DNA of 64,000 nucleotides from Dermatophagoides farinae (GCF_024713945.1 NC_134682.1:1488001-1552000), one strand, 5' to 3'. Counted from the stretch's first letter, positions 24,941 to 38,070 are shown. Made by a program: numbers and translations. Notes: generated by a model not told the origin, from the letters alone.

Positions 24941-27321
24941 TTAAAAAATTTCTTCTGCATTGATCGTTTTTTCTTTTTTGAATTGTTGAAATTTTTCAAT
25001 CAAATCTAGAATGGAAATTTCACCATGAATCTTATTATCCCGAGTACGTACATTGACCGTATTGTTTGCTGATTCTTTATCACCGACCACCAAAATAAAA
25101 TTGAATTGTGCCAATTGTGCATTACGTACTTTTTTATTAATGGTTAGACCTGGATCCAGTTCACAAGCAGATTGAAATCCAGCATCATGTAGCTGTTGTC
25201 GTACTTTTTCAGCATATTCATTACAACTTGGTCCAACAGGAAGAACAATAGCTTGTCTGGGTGACAGCCAAAATGGCCTAAAGAAAATAATGAAAAAATA
25301 GAAATATGATAAAAATCATTTAAACATCGAATCTTTTTTCAGTATAAAAAGTAATGATATTAATACCATTTTCCAGCAAAATTTTCCGTTAAGATGGCAA
25401 TAAATCGTTCAACCGAACCTAAAATTGCTCGATGAATAATAACAGGACGTTTTTTTGTTCCATCTTCAGCCGAATAATTAAGATTAAATCGAATGGGTAA
25501 TTGAAAATCTAATTGAATCGTTGCACATTGATGTGGACGACGTAATGCATCATTAATGGTGATATCAATTTTAGGGCCATAAAATGCACCATCACCGGGA
25601 TTTAATTTCCATGGTATACCCGATTCATTCAATGCATCGGCCAAAGCTTTTTCGGCTTGATCCCAAACAGCTAGTTCGCCTAGATAACCTTCAGGCCGAG
25701 TCGATAAGCAAAGATCAAAAGTGAAACCAAAAAGTGAATAGACGGCATTTAAAAAGTCTAACGCGCCACGTATTTCTTTGTTAATCTGATCAATAGTACA
25801 GAATATATGGGCGTCATCTTGTTGAAATCGACGAACACGTGTCAAACCGGTTAATGCTCCCGATAATTCGTTACGATGTAATACACCAAAATCGGCCAAA
25901 CGAAATGGTAGATCACGCCATGAACGAATATCTGAATCGAATATTAAACAGTGACCAGGACAATTCATTGGTTTGAGACCAAATTTCTCTTTTTCCAATT
26001 CAAATTGAAACATATTATCAGCATAATGTTCAGCATGACCAGAAATATGCCATAATTTCATATTGAAAATATTGGGCGAAACAACTTCCTGGAAACCACG
26101 TTTACGATATTCACTCTAGGGATTAATTTATTTTATAAATGAATATTATCGATTAATTTTTCTCAAATCAAAATTACCCTTATATAATCAATTAAAGTGT
26201 TGTAAATGAATGCTCCGCGTGGAGTGAAAAAACATGATCCTGGACTAAGTTCATGGAAAAAGAAAAGACCTTGTTCACGACCAATTTTTCGATGGTCTCT
26301 CTTGGCCGCTTCTTCTTGAAATCTTTGCCATTCTTTTAATTGTTTTGAATCCGGAAATGAAATACCATAAACTCGTTGCAATGCTTCTGCATCAGCTTTT
26401 CCTTCCCAATATGATGATGATGACTAATGGTTTAACAAAAAAAAATTGATGAAAAGCCATAAAAACTTCACAAAAATTACCTTGGTCACTTTGAATGCTT
26501 TGACAAATCCCGTATGTCTTACGTGCGGTCCACGACAAAGATCAATTAGACTACCACAACGATAAACGGTAGTTTTGGGATCTTTAACTTTTTCTTTCAA
26601 AATACGAACTTTAAATTGATTATAGGCGAACATTTCTAACAATTCGTCTTTGGTCAATTCTAAACGTTCGAATGGTTGTTTTTCGTTACAAATTGATTTC
26701 ATTGAATTCTCAATAGATGGATAATGAGCCTGTGTAACAGCGCTAAGATCGATATCACCACTACAACAGCCTGATGAATACATGTCATAATAGAAACCAT
26801 TTTCAATTGGTGGCCCATAGCAAAGATGACCACCATAAATTTTTTCCAATGCTTCACCCAAAATATGTGCCGTCGAATGCCAGAATACTTGTTTTCCTAT
26901 CAAAACAATGGATTCAATTTAGTAAAAAAAAATTCTTCATTCAATATAAAATACCTTCCAAACTGTCAAAGGTTAAAAATTCTAAATTACAATTGGCTTC
27001 AAGTGGACGTTCCAGATCCCAAAGTGCACCATTAACTTTGGATATGACCAACGTATCACAAAATGACTTCGGACAAATCTGTCTAGCCACATCGATCGGG
27101 CTGATTTTCCAACTATTACCCTTTATTTCTCTTGTTTCACCATCTTTATTCTTAGCATTAATAGTGATTTCAATGCTTTTGTTTTGATTATCGGCCAATT
27201 CAGCTTCATAGCGTTTTTTGAATTGTTCCCACAATACTAAACGTTTAGCGATGAAATCCGGTTGTGGATTTAAATCATTCAATGTCATATTGCTAATCTT
27301 TTGTTCTACTTCGGCTGCCAT
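24941..27321 (-). CDS. Threonyl-tRNA synthetase, 5 exons, 704 aa from the inner start
   Basis: This class II enzyme charges tRNA-Thr. Exons on the minus strand: 27321-26955, 26896-26481, 26423-26178, 26115-25367 and 25277-24941; phases agree and give 704 aa, like animal TARS1. Domain order: N-terminal helix, TGS domain (~55-120), the editing domain with HSTAH and the later CRGPH motif, the catalytic core, and an anticodon-binding domain starting near [16 protein letters not shown]. Motif 1 lies around [16 protein letters not shown], motif 2 around [15 protein letters not shown] and motif 3 around [11 protein letters not shown]. The expected zinc ligands are in MNCPGHC, DDAHIF and the HRAILG segment. 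The start is set at MAAEVEQK (27321), where similarity to cytosolic ThrRS begins. An in-frame extension upstream may give a mitochondrial form (separate entry). Confidence 0.95.
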
Positions 27322-27555
27322 TTTATAATTCTTTCGATAATGAAAATGAATAGAGAAAACGAAAATAACAATCAGATATGAAAATAAGAAAAAAAAACTC
27401 ATACTTACCACTGAAAATCGATGAAATTTTCGAGATTGAATATATTGAAGTTTATGTGTGATGATATAATGATATTGTTTTGGAAATTTATAATGAAAAC
27501 TATAATAATATCTAAAAGAAAAAGATGATGTAAGAAATGGTGGAAATTTCATCAA
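27322..27555 (-). CDS. Possible N-terminal (mitochondrial-targeting) extension of threonyl-tRNA synthetase
   Basis: The ThrRS frame stays open upstream to a Met at 27555. The first 50 codons contain no Asp or Glu and many Arg, Lys, His, Tyr and Phe (for example KFPKQYHYIITHKLQYIQSR), as expected of a matrix-targeting sequence. A strong donor (CAGTG, then GTAAGT at 27408) and an acceptor before 27330 define a 78-nt intron whose removal keeps the frame, joining ...RKFHRFSV to NYKMAAEV. Another acceptor (polypyrimidine, AG ending at 27512) suggests that 27409-27511 could be an exon with an upstream partner. So one gene may supply cytosolic and mitochondrial enzyme by start-site or splice choice. 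This is inference. Confidence 0.5.
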
Positions 27556-28122
27556 AGAAAAAAAATTGGATCACATTGAAACTCGTAACAAAGAAACGTG
27601 TCCGATGCACAATTGTGCAAATACATATATAGCTCATTCACGTATTGCTCATCATCATCAACACATTCAATTGAATCGACGACTGTCGCACACATGCATG
27701 TAAACAGTTTTCTACATTGACGAACAATTTGTGTCTATATAGATGAATTTTGAATTTCTTTTTTATAATCAAACAACAAAAAAAAAATCTGAAAATCCAT
27801 GATGATCCTGTATATAAAACGTGCAGATGACAAATTAAATATCGATTGAAAAAAAATGTCCGAAATAAAAGAAAAATTCATACTTCAAGTGAATTTTCGA
27901 TTTTTTTTTTGTAATGATGATGACTTCTAATTCGATGATTAAAAATAGTTATAATGCTGAATTGTTAAGAGCTAATTCAATATGAAAAAAAAACAAATCC
28001 AATTAATTATGGAACAATCAATCTACAGCAATTATGAATATGTTTTTAATAATGATTAAAATTCAGAATTTATTAATAAAGATGATTTACATCTTTTCAT
28101 AGTGGCAGGAAATTCATAATAA
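27556..28122. other. Intergenic, no feature recognised
   Basis: This A/T-rich sequence separates the ThrRS 5' end from the 3' end of the first Cys-rich membrane protein gene. It probably contains the ThrRS promoter. No conserved coding or RNA element was seen. Confidence 0.6.
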
Positions 28123-29272
28123 TTATGAACCAAAATAAAAACGACAACGAGCCGCGCCTGAGCTCTCCTTAGATGGAAGAAAAGGTTCATTAGTTTCATT
28201 ATTGTTATCATCCACTATATCATAATCGTTTTCTCTTGACTGATTTTTAGGTGAATTCAACTTTTCAAATTGTGACAACTCGCTAGATACTAGAAACAAT
28301 AAAATTTCATTATTGTAATTAATCTTTATGTAATAAAAATGAATGCAACAAAAAGTATATACCTGATTGTTTTTGATTACTTTGTTGATTTTTTCTTCTA
28401 TTCCAAGGTTTATAAATATAAATAAATATTGAAATGATGACAATGATAATGAGAATGATAATAGCCCAACCCCAACTCCCACTCCAAAATTTGAATTCGT
28501 AAAAGTTATTTGTTATTGTTTTTGTAGTATCCGTCGTGTTTGTTTCTACAGTACTGGTCATCATTGGCTCTGTAACATCCGTTGTCTTGGTTTCTACAGA
28601 GCTGGTCATCATTGGCTCTGTAGCATCCGTTGTCTTTGTTTCTACAGAGCTGGTCATCATTGGCTCTGTAGCATCCGTTGTCTTTGTTTCTACAGAGCTG
28701 GTCATCATTGACTCTGTAGTATTCGTAGTCATTATGTTCAAATCCGGACAATAGTAATTTTCATCCGGTAAGCCTGAAAAACATTCACAATTACCTTCAG
28801 ATGAACATTTTTGTTCGCCGAAACAATCTTTATTTGGATTGCATCTTACAAATGGAATACAAGATTTCTTGTGATAGGTTTCTTGACAATCAAATTCACA
28901 TGAGTCGTTTCCATTCTTTTCATTAAACCCACAATCCGGTTTACAAAAATTTTCAAAACATTCGAATTTATGACGACAATCGCTTGTTTTATTGCAAGAG
29001 CCAAATCTTGGTTGACATTTACCTGATATGTCTTTGAATTCAGGTATACAAATGCACTTAGTTCCGTTATGATATTCGCCAACTCCACAATTATTATTTT
29101 CTAATATTTCTAATCGAGAAAATGAATTTTAATCAGAAAAAAATATATTCATAAGATTTTCAAGTTTTTTTCCAATTTTCAACATACCTGTTGATTGTAA
29201 AATAAAATAAGAAATGATAATCACGATGAAATAGAAGAGAAAAAAAGTTTTGAAATTAATTAAAAAATTCAT
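28123..29272 (-). CDS. Cys-rich single-pass membrane protein, tandem copy A, 3 exons, 332 aa
   Basis: Minus-strand exons 29272-29188, 29109-28363 and 28289-28123 join in phase 1 at both junctions to give 332 aa. Order: N-terminal hydrophobic signal peptide (FFLFYFIVIIISYFIL); an extracellular part with about 20 Cys in EGF/EB-like spacing (CICIPEF, CKPDCGFNEKNG, CNPNKDCFGEQKCSS, CECFSGLPDE); a Thr/Ser/Glu-rich stalk of four 16-residue repeats (TEPMMTSSVETKTTDA); a transmembrane helix (WAIIILIIIVIISIFIYIY); a basic stop-transfer (KPWNRRKNQ); and an acidic cytoplasmic tail. I do not recognise a named family; a surface receptor or adhesion protein with a mucin-like stalk is the natural reading. 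A close paralogue lies directly upstream in the same orientation. Confidence 0.75.
28543..28734 (-). repeat. 48-bp coding minisatellite, four units (stalk of copy A)
   Basis: Four in-frame units begin at 28543, 28591, 28639 and 28687 with an exact 48-bp period. Each encodes 16 residues of the type TEPMMTSSVETKTTDA. The middle units differ by only a few bases, so expansion is recent. Copy B has about one unit at the matching place. Because the period is a multiple of three, other frames and the opposite strand also stay open; these are shadows. Confidence 0.9.
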
Positions 29273-29985
29273 TTTTGGTGCGAAAAAAATAACTTATTTA
29301 TTTATTTTATTTATAACTCAAAATGCAAATTTTTTTTCGTATAATTAATTAATGAATATTCTTATACAAATATCAGAAAATTTCAACTGATAATCTCTAA
29401 TACAAAGATCAATATTATTGTTTGCAAAAAGGTCAAAATAAAAATCTTTTGTAAACAGACAGACAAATGATTAAATTTAGCCACAAATACCTAACGGTAA
29501 TGAAAATAACAATAAAACAATACCTACGCAGCAATACACACACCTACATATAAGTCAATTGTTATGGTAATGGTTTTCTTAATATCTAGATGATAAGACA
29601 AATCACTTAATAATGAAATAAATTTTCTTTTAAAATTAAAATCTAATCAACAACCCAACTCATTTATTTAGGTAAATTTGTTGATCAAAATTTACAGGTA
29701 AAATTTCCGATTGCCAGTAATGATATGTATCGATGGGGTAACAGTAACCTGATTTCGAATCACACTAACACCAATTATTGAAACCAAAACGAATAGACAT
29801 GTTTGGAATGAATTGTTTAAATGGATTGGAACCATAATAAGAAATCATTTGTTCATCAATGCTAACTTTTTCGGATAAAAATCCGAATTTTTCAAATTTC
29901 TTGTTATGATATTTCAATAAAGTAGTTTGAATAATAGTAGTGTTTTCTCTTATATGTTTTTTATGTATATAAATTTCTTTTTCAT
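29273..29985. other. Spacer between the two Cys-rich membrane protein genes
   Basis: This 0.7-kb A/T-rich spacer lies upstream of copy A and downstream of copy B. I saw no further exon or gene remnant. It should contain the copy A promoter. Confidence 0.55.
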
Positions 29986-31083
29986 TTAATAAATTTTAGT
30001 TTTAAAAAAATTTAACATTATTCCTTTTAGGGAAGCATTAAATTTTTTTTCCTTGACATGGGGCGTCAAAATTCTATTTTCAATTGGGTGCTCAGTAGCC
30101 ACGTCCACGTCTGAGAGCTGTTCAGATCGAAAAAGAGGTTCTTCATTTTCATTTTCGTTATCATTTCTTCTATAGTCGTTTCTTGACTGCCTTTCGCGTA
30201 AATTAAAAGTTTCAGTTTCAATTGGTGGCGACCCGTTATTTCCTAAGAACAGTAAATTGTGTTAGAAAAATGAAATTTCATTATCATTATTGTAATTAAT
30301 TTTTTATTTAATAAACATGAATAAAACAAAAAGTATACCTGATAGTTCCCGATTTTTTGATGGATTTGTCCGATACTTTATTATACAAATTAATAATACT
30401 AATGCAATTAAAATTAATAATATAATCAATCCAATAATAATCCACCACTTCCATTTAAAGTTATTTGTCATCGTTTTTGTAGTATCAGTCGTCTTTGTTT
30501 CTGCAGTGCTGGTCATCATTGGCTCTGTAGTATTCGGAGTCATTAAATGCAAATCTGGACAATCGTAATTTTTATCCGGTAAGCCTGAAAAACATTCACA
30601 ATTACCTTCAGATGAACATTTTTGTTGGCCGAAACAATTTTTATTTGCATCGCATCTTACATATGGAATACAAGCTTTCTTGTGATAGGTTTCTTGACAA
30701 CCAGATTCACATGTGGTGATTCCATTCTTTTCATTAAACCCACAATCCGGTTTACAATAATATTCAAAACATACAAATTTAGGAAGACAATAGCTTGTTT
30801 TATTGCAAGAGCCAAATCTTGGTTGACATTCACCTGATATGTTTTTAAATTCAGGTAAACAAATGCACTTTGTACCGTTATGATATTCTCCATCTCTACA
30901 ATCATCATCTTTTAATATTTCTAATCGAGAAAATGAATTTTAATCATAAAAAAATATATTCATAAGATTTTCAAGTTTTTTTCCAATTTTCAACATACCT
31001 GTTGATTGTAAAATAAAATAAGAATTGATAATCACAATGAAATAGAAGAAAAAAAAAGTTTTAAAAAGAATTGAAAGATTCAT
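29986..31083 (-). CDS. Cys-rich single-pass membrane protein, tandem copy B, 3 exons, 307 aa
   Basis: Minus-strand exons 31083-30999, 30920-30339 and 30242-29986 have the same phases as copy A and close at 307 aa. Signal peptide (LFKTFFFFYFIVIINSYFIL), Cys-rich ectodomain, transmembrane segment (IIIGLIILLILIALVLLICI) and cytoplasmic tail are in the same order. The ectodomain aligns nearly residue for residue (CICLPEFKNISGECQPRFGS; CQETYHKKACIPYVRC). The stalk is far shorter, with one TEPMMTSTAETKTTDT unit. Transmembrane and tail sequences are quite different, apart from a short QSR...N-rich acidic stretch, and the tail runs on to a different C-terminus. The first intron is almost identical to that of copy A, indicating a recent tandem duplication. 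Function is unknown. Confidence 0.72.
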
Positions 31084-32644
31084 TTTTGGTAAGAAAAAAA
31101 AATAACAAAGACAATACCTACGCAGAAATAGTTTGCAATTTTCATATAATAATTGTTATGGTAATAATCTTTAAAGAAATTTAAAAAATAAATTTTTCTT
31201 ATTATTGTCATGCGGATTGATGATAATGATAATCTAAATGAGGAGAGAAATAAATCCAAACCACATAATAGACATGTATTAAGGATGATGATATGGCAAT
31301 CTAATGATTGTGAAATGAAATTTTTTTTTTTTTTTTTTTTTTTGAATCAAAATCTGACCGACAACCAAACCCATTTATTCAGGTAAGAATAAAAAAGAAA
31401 AAGAAAATTCTTTTTAAAACAATAAATTTTTTTTGTTTACCCGAACAACAGAAATCAAAATGGCAAGAATTTAATGTTACAAATTTTTTTTTTGCACAGA
31501 ATTTATATTGCATTCGTTTTTCATTTCCATTTGTTATTAGAACATTTTCAATGAATGATGATGATGATAATAATGTGTACTGAATAGCGCCATTAACCAC
31601 CACCACCATAATCATCATCTGTTTAAGCCATGATTATGAAAAAAAAAAATTTTTTTTGAAAATTACACTGATTTGAAATGGATCACTCGTCCGAATCAAA
31701 ATTCAAAAAAAAAAGCAAAGAAGAAATGAAAATATATTCTTTTTGAATAAATAAACATAGACACACACACATTGTTATCTGTTTAATAAATAAAATTCCA
31801 TTTTATACATTCATATAAATTCATAAATATAAGGAATAACATTATTAATGACAGAATTAAGAATATTCTTTCTTTCTTCGTTTTTATACAACAGCAACAA
31901 CAACAACAATGATGTTTTTTTCGATTCTTCAAAAAAAAAAAAAAAAAAAAAAAATAAAATAAAATAAAAATAAAAACATAAAAAACACATGTTTAGAATA
32001 TGAATTTTTGTTTGAAACATTTTTGAACATCCAACAACAACAACAAAAAAAATATATATTTACATGTTTTTTGACTGGCATTGGTAATGGAAGTGGTGTG
32101 TGAATGGTTTTAACATTGCATTCACAATTTTTTTCATTTTCTTTCTTTCTTCATTGACCTTAGACATTCATTGACATTGGTTATTGTTTGTTTTGTTTTG
32201 TTACCATTGTCAAGTGTATGTGTGTGGTGTGTGTAAAAGTTTTTTCTGGATTGTTGAAAAATTGGTTCATCATCACATCAGTATTATTTTTATATTGAGT
32301 TGTATTGACGTTTGAAACCACAAAAAAAACAACATTTTGAAACAATATTTGGATATATTCTGAATAAAAATGAGCAATCAAATGAATGTGGTGTTTGTTT
32401 CATATTTCAAAAAAAAATGAATTATTATCATTTACAGTTTTATTTACACAGTTTGCAGGAAATAAAAAATAATAAGATGGTTATAGAATTTTGAGAGAAT
32501 ATGAGAAATGGCCATTTGGTTGGTTGGTTTATTATCTTTTCTCTTATCGTATACGTGGTATGGTCAATGGTGAATGAATGAATAATGATCTCACATACAT
32601 CGAATGTTTTTTTTTTGTATCTATATATTTACACATTTGATGCA
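31084..32644. other. Intergenic between copy B and the 3' end of the dpr-type gene
   Basis: A/T-rich sequence with long poly-T near 31321-31343, poly-A near 31930-31953, and CAA repeats. Open frames are low complexity. No gene or RNA recognised. Confidence 0.55.
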
Positions 32645-34886
32645 TTAATATTGTAGGAATAAAAATTCATTGAGCATCGAAATTATTGAAATAATGATGA
32701 TGACAATGCCAGAATCGAAAATAGTAATAATGTAACATGATAATCGTCTTTGATGATGATGATGATGATAAATTGTTGTTGATATTGATCCTGAATGATG
32801 ACCCTCTGAATTGGTGGCACTTTTTTGCTGTGTTGTAATTGTCATGTCTAATGTTTGTTGATTCCAATCATTTTGAACATCATTCGATAGTCGTTTTTCA
32901 CCTATATATTTGATAAATTGAATAAAAAGAAAAAAGAAAAAGAGAAAAATGAGATAAAATGGAAAAAAAATTTCATTTCAAATAAATTCAATCAATCAAA
33001 TAATTGTGGTGAGATGTGGGTCAAAATAAAAACAAAAAACATTCATACCGAAAGAATTTGTTACTAAATGTTGTATGTCCGCCCATTTATTAAAGATATT
33101 CTCATTTAATTTAATCATGAATAACATGTTTGCAAATAAAATAAAAAAGAAATGGGCGTCATTTTTCTAACGTCAAAACAGGTGTGTTTTTATTGTATAT
33201 ATCAAAGAATCTCATACAATTGAAACCAGAACGAAACAAAAAAAAGAACCAGCGGGATATTCATCATTATCAAATAAGAACAAATCAAACTTGAAGTAAA
33301 ATTAATCATTTAACTACCATCTAACTCTGTGTGTGTGTGTGTGTTTAACATAATTACAAATAGAAATAACAATGATGATGATGATGATGGTCAACGCCCA
33401 GAATATGGAATATTCTTTAAATCATAATGATTCAAATTACACCAACACCGATGTCAATACTGATTTTTTTTTGATTTAATTTCATTTTTTTTATCATGAA
33501 AATAAAATCGATGGCCAAAAAAAAAATAACAATAATTTCATGTATTGACACGATTACTATGTCCATGATAATAATGATGATGGATTCTAACAAAATGATA
33601 CGATTCTCGTTTTCTCATTTTGTATTTTTTGTTTCTATTTTATTCTGTATTTTTTGACATATCCATTTCATTCATTGATTATCACACAAATATCGTATCG
33701 AATGCATATATTATATAATATTCACCAATAGACAGGAAAAAAATAATGTCACACACAAACACACACACGCAAAATGTAGTTTTCAGTTTTAGATTTTCAA
33801 TTGATGATATTAAATAATAAAAAAAAAAAATAATGCTGATGATTTGATTATATATATGACTATGATGATTGCAGTGGTGTTTATTCGTGTGGAAAAATCA
33901 ATCATTTATATTCAGCACTATATTCACAATTCAATCTATCTTCTATGTGTGTGTGTGTATGCATGTTGTACAGGATGTTGGCATTTCATCCTGTTAAGCA
34001 TCATTGTGTGTGCGTGTGTGTGTTTGAATTTTACATTTAGAAAAAAAAAATTCAGATTCGTTTCCATTCTGATTAGATTTTTTTTCCTCATTCGCTTTGA
34101 TCAGAAAAATTTTGGTTTTTCATGATTTTTTTTTTACAGACCCCTACAGTACCATTACAGGATGCCGACAATCAAAGAAACAAAAAATCCAAAATCATTG
34201 ATGATGAACATAAAAAGCGGTAAAAGAAACTACGAATCTTGCATATTATTTTCGACATCTCTAGATCCCTGGAGAACTAAAAAATTGGTATGATTCAATG
34301 ATAGCAGTGGTGGTGGTGGTGGTGTTGGTAGCAGTCTGAAAATAAAAAGAAAAAAGTTTTTATTATCTATTTCTGGAGATAATTTCACTGTTTTTTTTTC
34401 TCTCTTTATTACAAACCAATTTTTTTTTCGTTTTGTTCGTTTTATGATTCAATACGAATTGATGAAACAGTACAAAGATGATGTGTCATTATGTATTGTC
34501 ACATTTATAACGGAATTTTTTTTTGTTGTTCTTCTTCTCTTTATGAACAACTTTATCTCGTTTTTCTTTTGGCTAAATCGATCCATACACACACATAATC
34601 GCCCATATCATCATCATCATCATCATCATCATCAACGGATGAGTTAATGTTGTCCACAATATGATGGAATTTTTTTTTCGTGATTCTTCTACAACTTCAA
34701 TACATCAATACTGATCATCATCATCATGATCCGGGATATAAATTTACAGGAACATTACACATACAATAATAACAATTGATAAAAAAAAGAACAAACAAGA
34801 AAGATGTAGAAATAGAGAAAAAAAAATTATAGACCCAGATTTGAATGTTTGCAATCTTAAATTGTCATATATATCAGTAGAATATT

Positions 34887-34926
<40 letters not shown>

Positions 34927-36662
34927 TTTATTATGATGTTTTAAATCGACATTCACAATATCAATAAAATGAAAATAAAATAAAAAAAAACTTTATCAAT
35001 TGTTCAATGTTTGATATCTACACACGCATGAGAGATTTTAATATAATTCCATTATTGCATATAAAAAGGTAGTAAAAATGCATAGGTAAAGTGGTAATCA
35101 ATCAACCATTATGATTACCATTCTCATTGATTTTGGATTTATTTTTATTTTTTTATTTTTTTCTACATCTTCATTTTTTCAATTGATCCGACATTTTTTT
35201 TTATAAACCGTTAGATCATGAGATTGTCATTATCATGTCAAAGTGATGATAAGTGAGAGAGAGAGAGAGAGAGAGAAAAAAAAAGAACGACAGGCTTTAA
35301 TTCTTGATTGTTCCATATCAAATGTCAACACAAGGTCAATGGCGAACACTTTGGTAAATAGAAACAAAAAAAAAGAATGGAGAGACGTACCTTGTAAAAC
35401 ATGTACATATGTGGATGCTGGTTCAGCATTACTTGGTGTACAAGTATAATTACCACTTGAATCTAATTTAGCTTTATTGATCATTAAACGTGATATGATA
35501 ACATCATTTTGTTCGGCACTTTTTTGCACTATAATACGTCCATCATCCGTTTCAGTGTAATCATAATTAATCATACGTTCATTGTGATACCAGAATACAA
35601 ATGCCGGTGGTTCAGGTGATTGTGTTATTAAACAGGTCAGATTGATTGATTCACCAAGACGTACAAAAATGTTTGGATTGCCAATAATTTCTGTAACAGG
35701 AACTGTATGATTTTCGGGTGATAACAAACAAACAAACAAATAAATAAATCATTTATTTATTTATTTATTGCCCATGAGGTAAGAATATCAAATACATACC
35801 GACAATGTGCAAGTAAAAATATCTATGATTGACAAGTAATGGAGAAAAAAAAGAAAATTGAAGAAAAAGTAACATTAGTTGGATGCAAATATATATCATT
35901 AAATCAATGAATGGTGAACGAAAATTGAAAGTTTTAATTCATGGTGCATGTTTGTTTGTTTGTTTGTTCGTCATCATTATTATTAAAATAAAAAAAAAAA
36001 TAAAAATAAACAAAACGAAACAAACAAACAAAAAAAAACACAAAGAAAAAAAATCGAATATTCAAATTCACTTGGGGACTTGGATTCTTGGATTTTTTTT
36101 TTGTTTGTTTGTTTACTGGAATTTTAAATATATGAAAAAAAATCGAAATTCTATCAATGATGATGATGATGATTTTCATATAGATATTTGTTGTTTTTAA
36201 TGAACAATTTAAATAGTTTTTTTTCCGATTCGATTTTTGTTTTTATTTTGGAAAAAAGTTTTGTCTCGTTTTTTTTTCTATGAAGGGATTTTTTTGGCTT
36301 GTTATACATTGTCTGTTTCTATTCGTTGTTATCATTCACCATATCATGGGGTTCATCATCATCATCATCATCATCATCATGGTTGTCGTTGTCGTTGATA
36401 TATATAATTGGATGGATGCGCACAATAGAATCATGAATCACTTAAACAAATTGCATTTTTTTTTGCTTTTTTTCGTTTTTGTTTTTTTTTTGTTTCAAAT
36501 TTGAATAATTGAGATTACATTTTAGTTCGAATAACAACAACAATTACAACAACAACAACAACAACAGTAACAAGACCGAGATTCATTCATTTGTTGTTGT
36601 TGTTGTTGTTATATGTTGTAGTTACTGAAATCAACTGAATAATGGACTCAGAATGATCAGTG

Positions 36663-36694
<32 letters not shown>

Positions 36695-37259
36695 TCATGG
36701 TTATCTTTTTATCTTGATTCTTTTACGTTGTCATTTTCATTCTGTTATCGGTCATAGTGTTATTTGATATACCAACCAGACACATGCACACACACACACA
36801 CACAGACAATAACCCTTTTTATTTCTGAAATCAGAAACAGAAAGTTTTTTTTTCTTTCACTATTAAAATCATATATGGATAAAAAACAATGGCTAAAAAT
36901 GTTGGTTGAATCAGTTGTTATAATTTCATTGTAATAATTTGTTCAATAACTTACTGGCTTTTTGGTGGATCCGAATTGATTTGACATTCGTATAGACCTA
37001 GAATAACAATAAACGAAACGAAAACAGAAAAAAAATGACAGAAAAAATATTAGACATCAAGTTATTTTGTATTTTTAAAATGGACTAGAAAAAAAACACA
37101 TGCATTGGCAAATCAAAAAAGGGAGAAAAGAAAATTGTCAAACAAAACAAAACAAAATAAGATAATGGAAAAGATTTCAATTTGAATGCGCATTTTGTAT
37201 TTTGTCGTTGTCAATGTTCAAATGTTTGATGTTTAAGGCCAAATGTTTTCATGTTCCAA

Positions 37260-37290
<31 letters not shown>

Positions 37291-38036
37291 TTGAATTTTA
37301 TTCTATTTACTTGAAATGTGAAATGTTGAAACAACAACAACAACGACAACAACAACAACGACGACGAATATAATAATAATTTATCTTTTGTGCAAGAATT
37401 TTTTTTATTTTCACTCTTTATATCTAGAATCCACATGCACACAAAATATCACACCCAGTTAGAGAGAGAGAGAATGAAAATACACTGCCATACAGACTGC
37501 TGCTGTCTTATTATCTTACATTATCATTATTCTTATATCGTTTTTTTTCGTCTTGTTTCAAATGAATTCATTCAATTATTCATTCATTCATTCATTGTTG
37601 CTGGCGTTTTTTTTTATATTCGCTTTAATTCGTATCCAAATCGGCTGTTATAATTGTTTCGTGCAGTGTGTTCGTTGCGTTTGTCAGAATCAGGGGTTTG
37701 CCAAGCTAATTGAACATTCAATGTTTTTAATTGTCCGCTTTAACTAGAATATACAATAAATGACTATGCTGTTGTTGTTGTTGTTTTTCTGGACTAAATG
37801 AAATGAAACTAAATTGAAACTAAACTAATAGATAATGAACAACAAAAAAAAAAAGAAGAAAGAATCGATGAACCTGAAACGAAAATTGAAATTGAAATGA
37901 ATCGACAAATTGAATATTTACCATACTCCCATTTTTTTTTTGGCCAGTGATAAAAATTCATTGAATCTATCACAATCATGAACAAATTACACATTACATA
38001 CATTCATTTTGAATGAAAAAAAAACACCCTGACACT

Positions 38037-38070
<34 letters not shown>

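Noticed and set aside
28543-28734. Regular direct repeats that could suggest a CRISPR array
   Set aside because: The units are contiguous 48-bp copies without spacers, inside a coding exon of a eukaryotic gene.
28506-28754. Alternative-frame and antisense peptides with regular repeats (NDDQLCRNKDNGCYRA type)
   Set aside because: The 48-bp repeat keeps all frames open; the frame joined to signal peptide, Cys-rich region and membrane helix is the real one.
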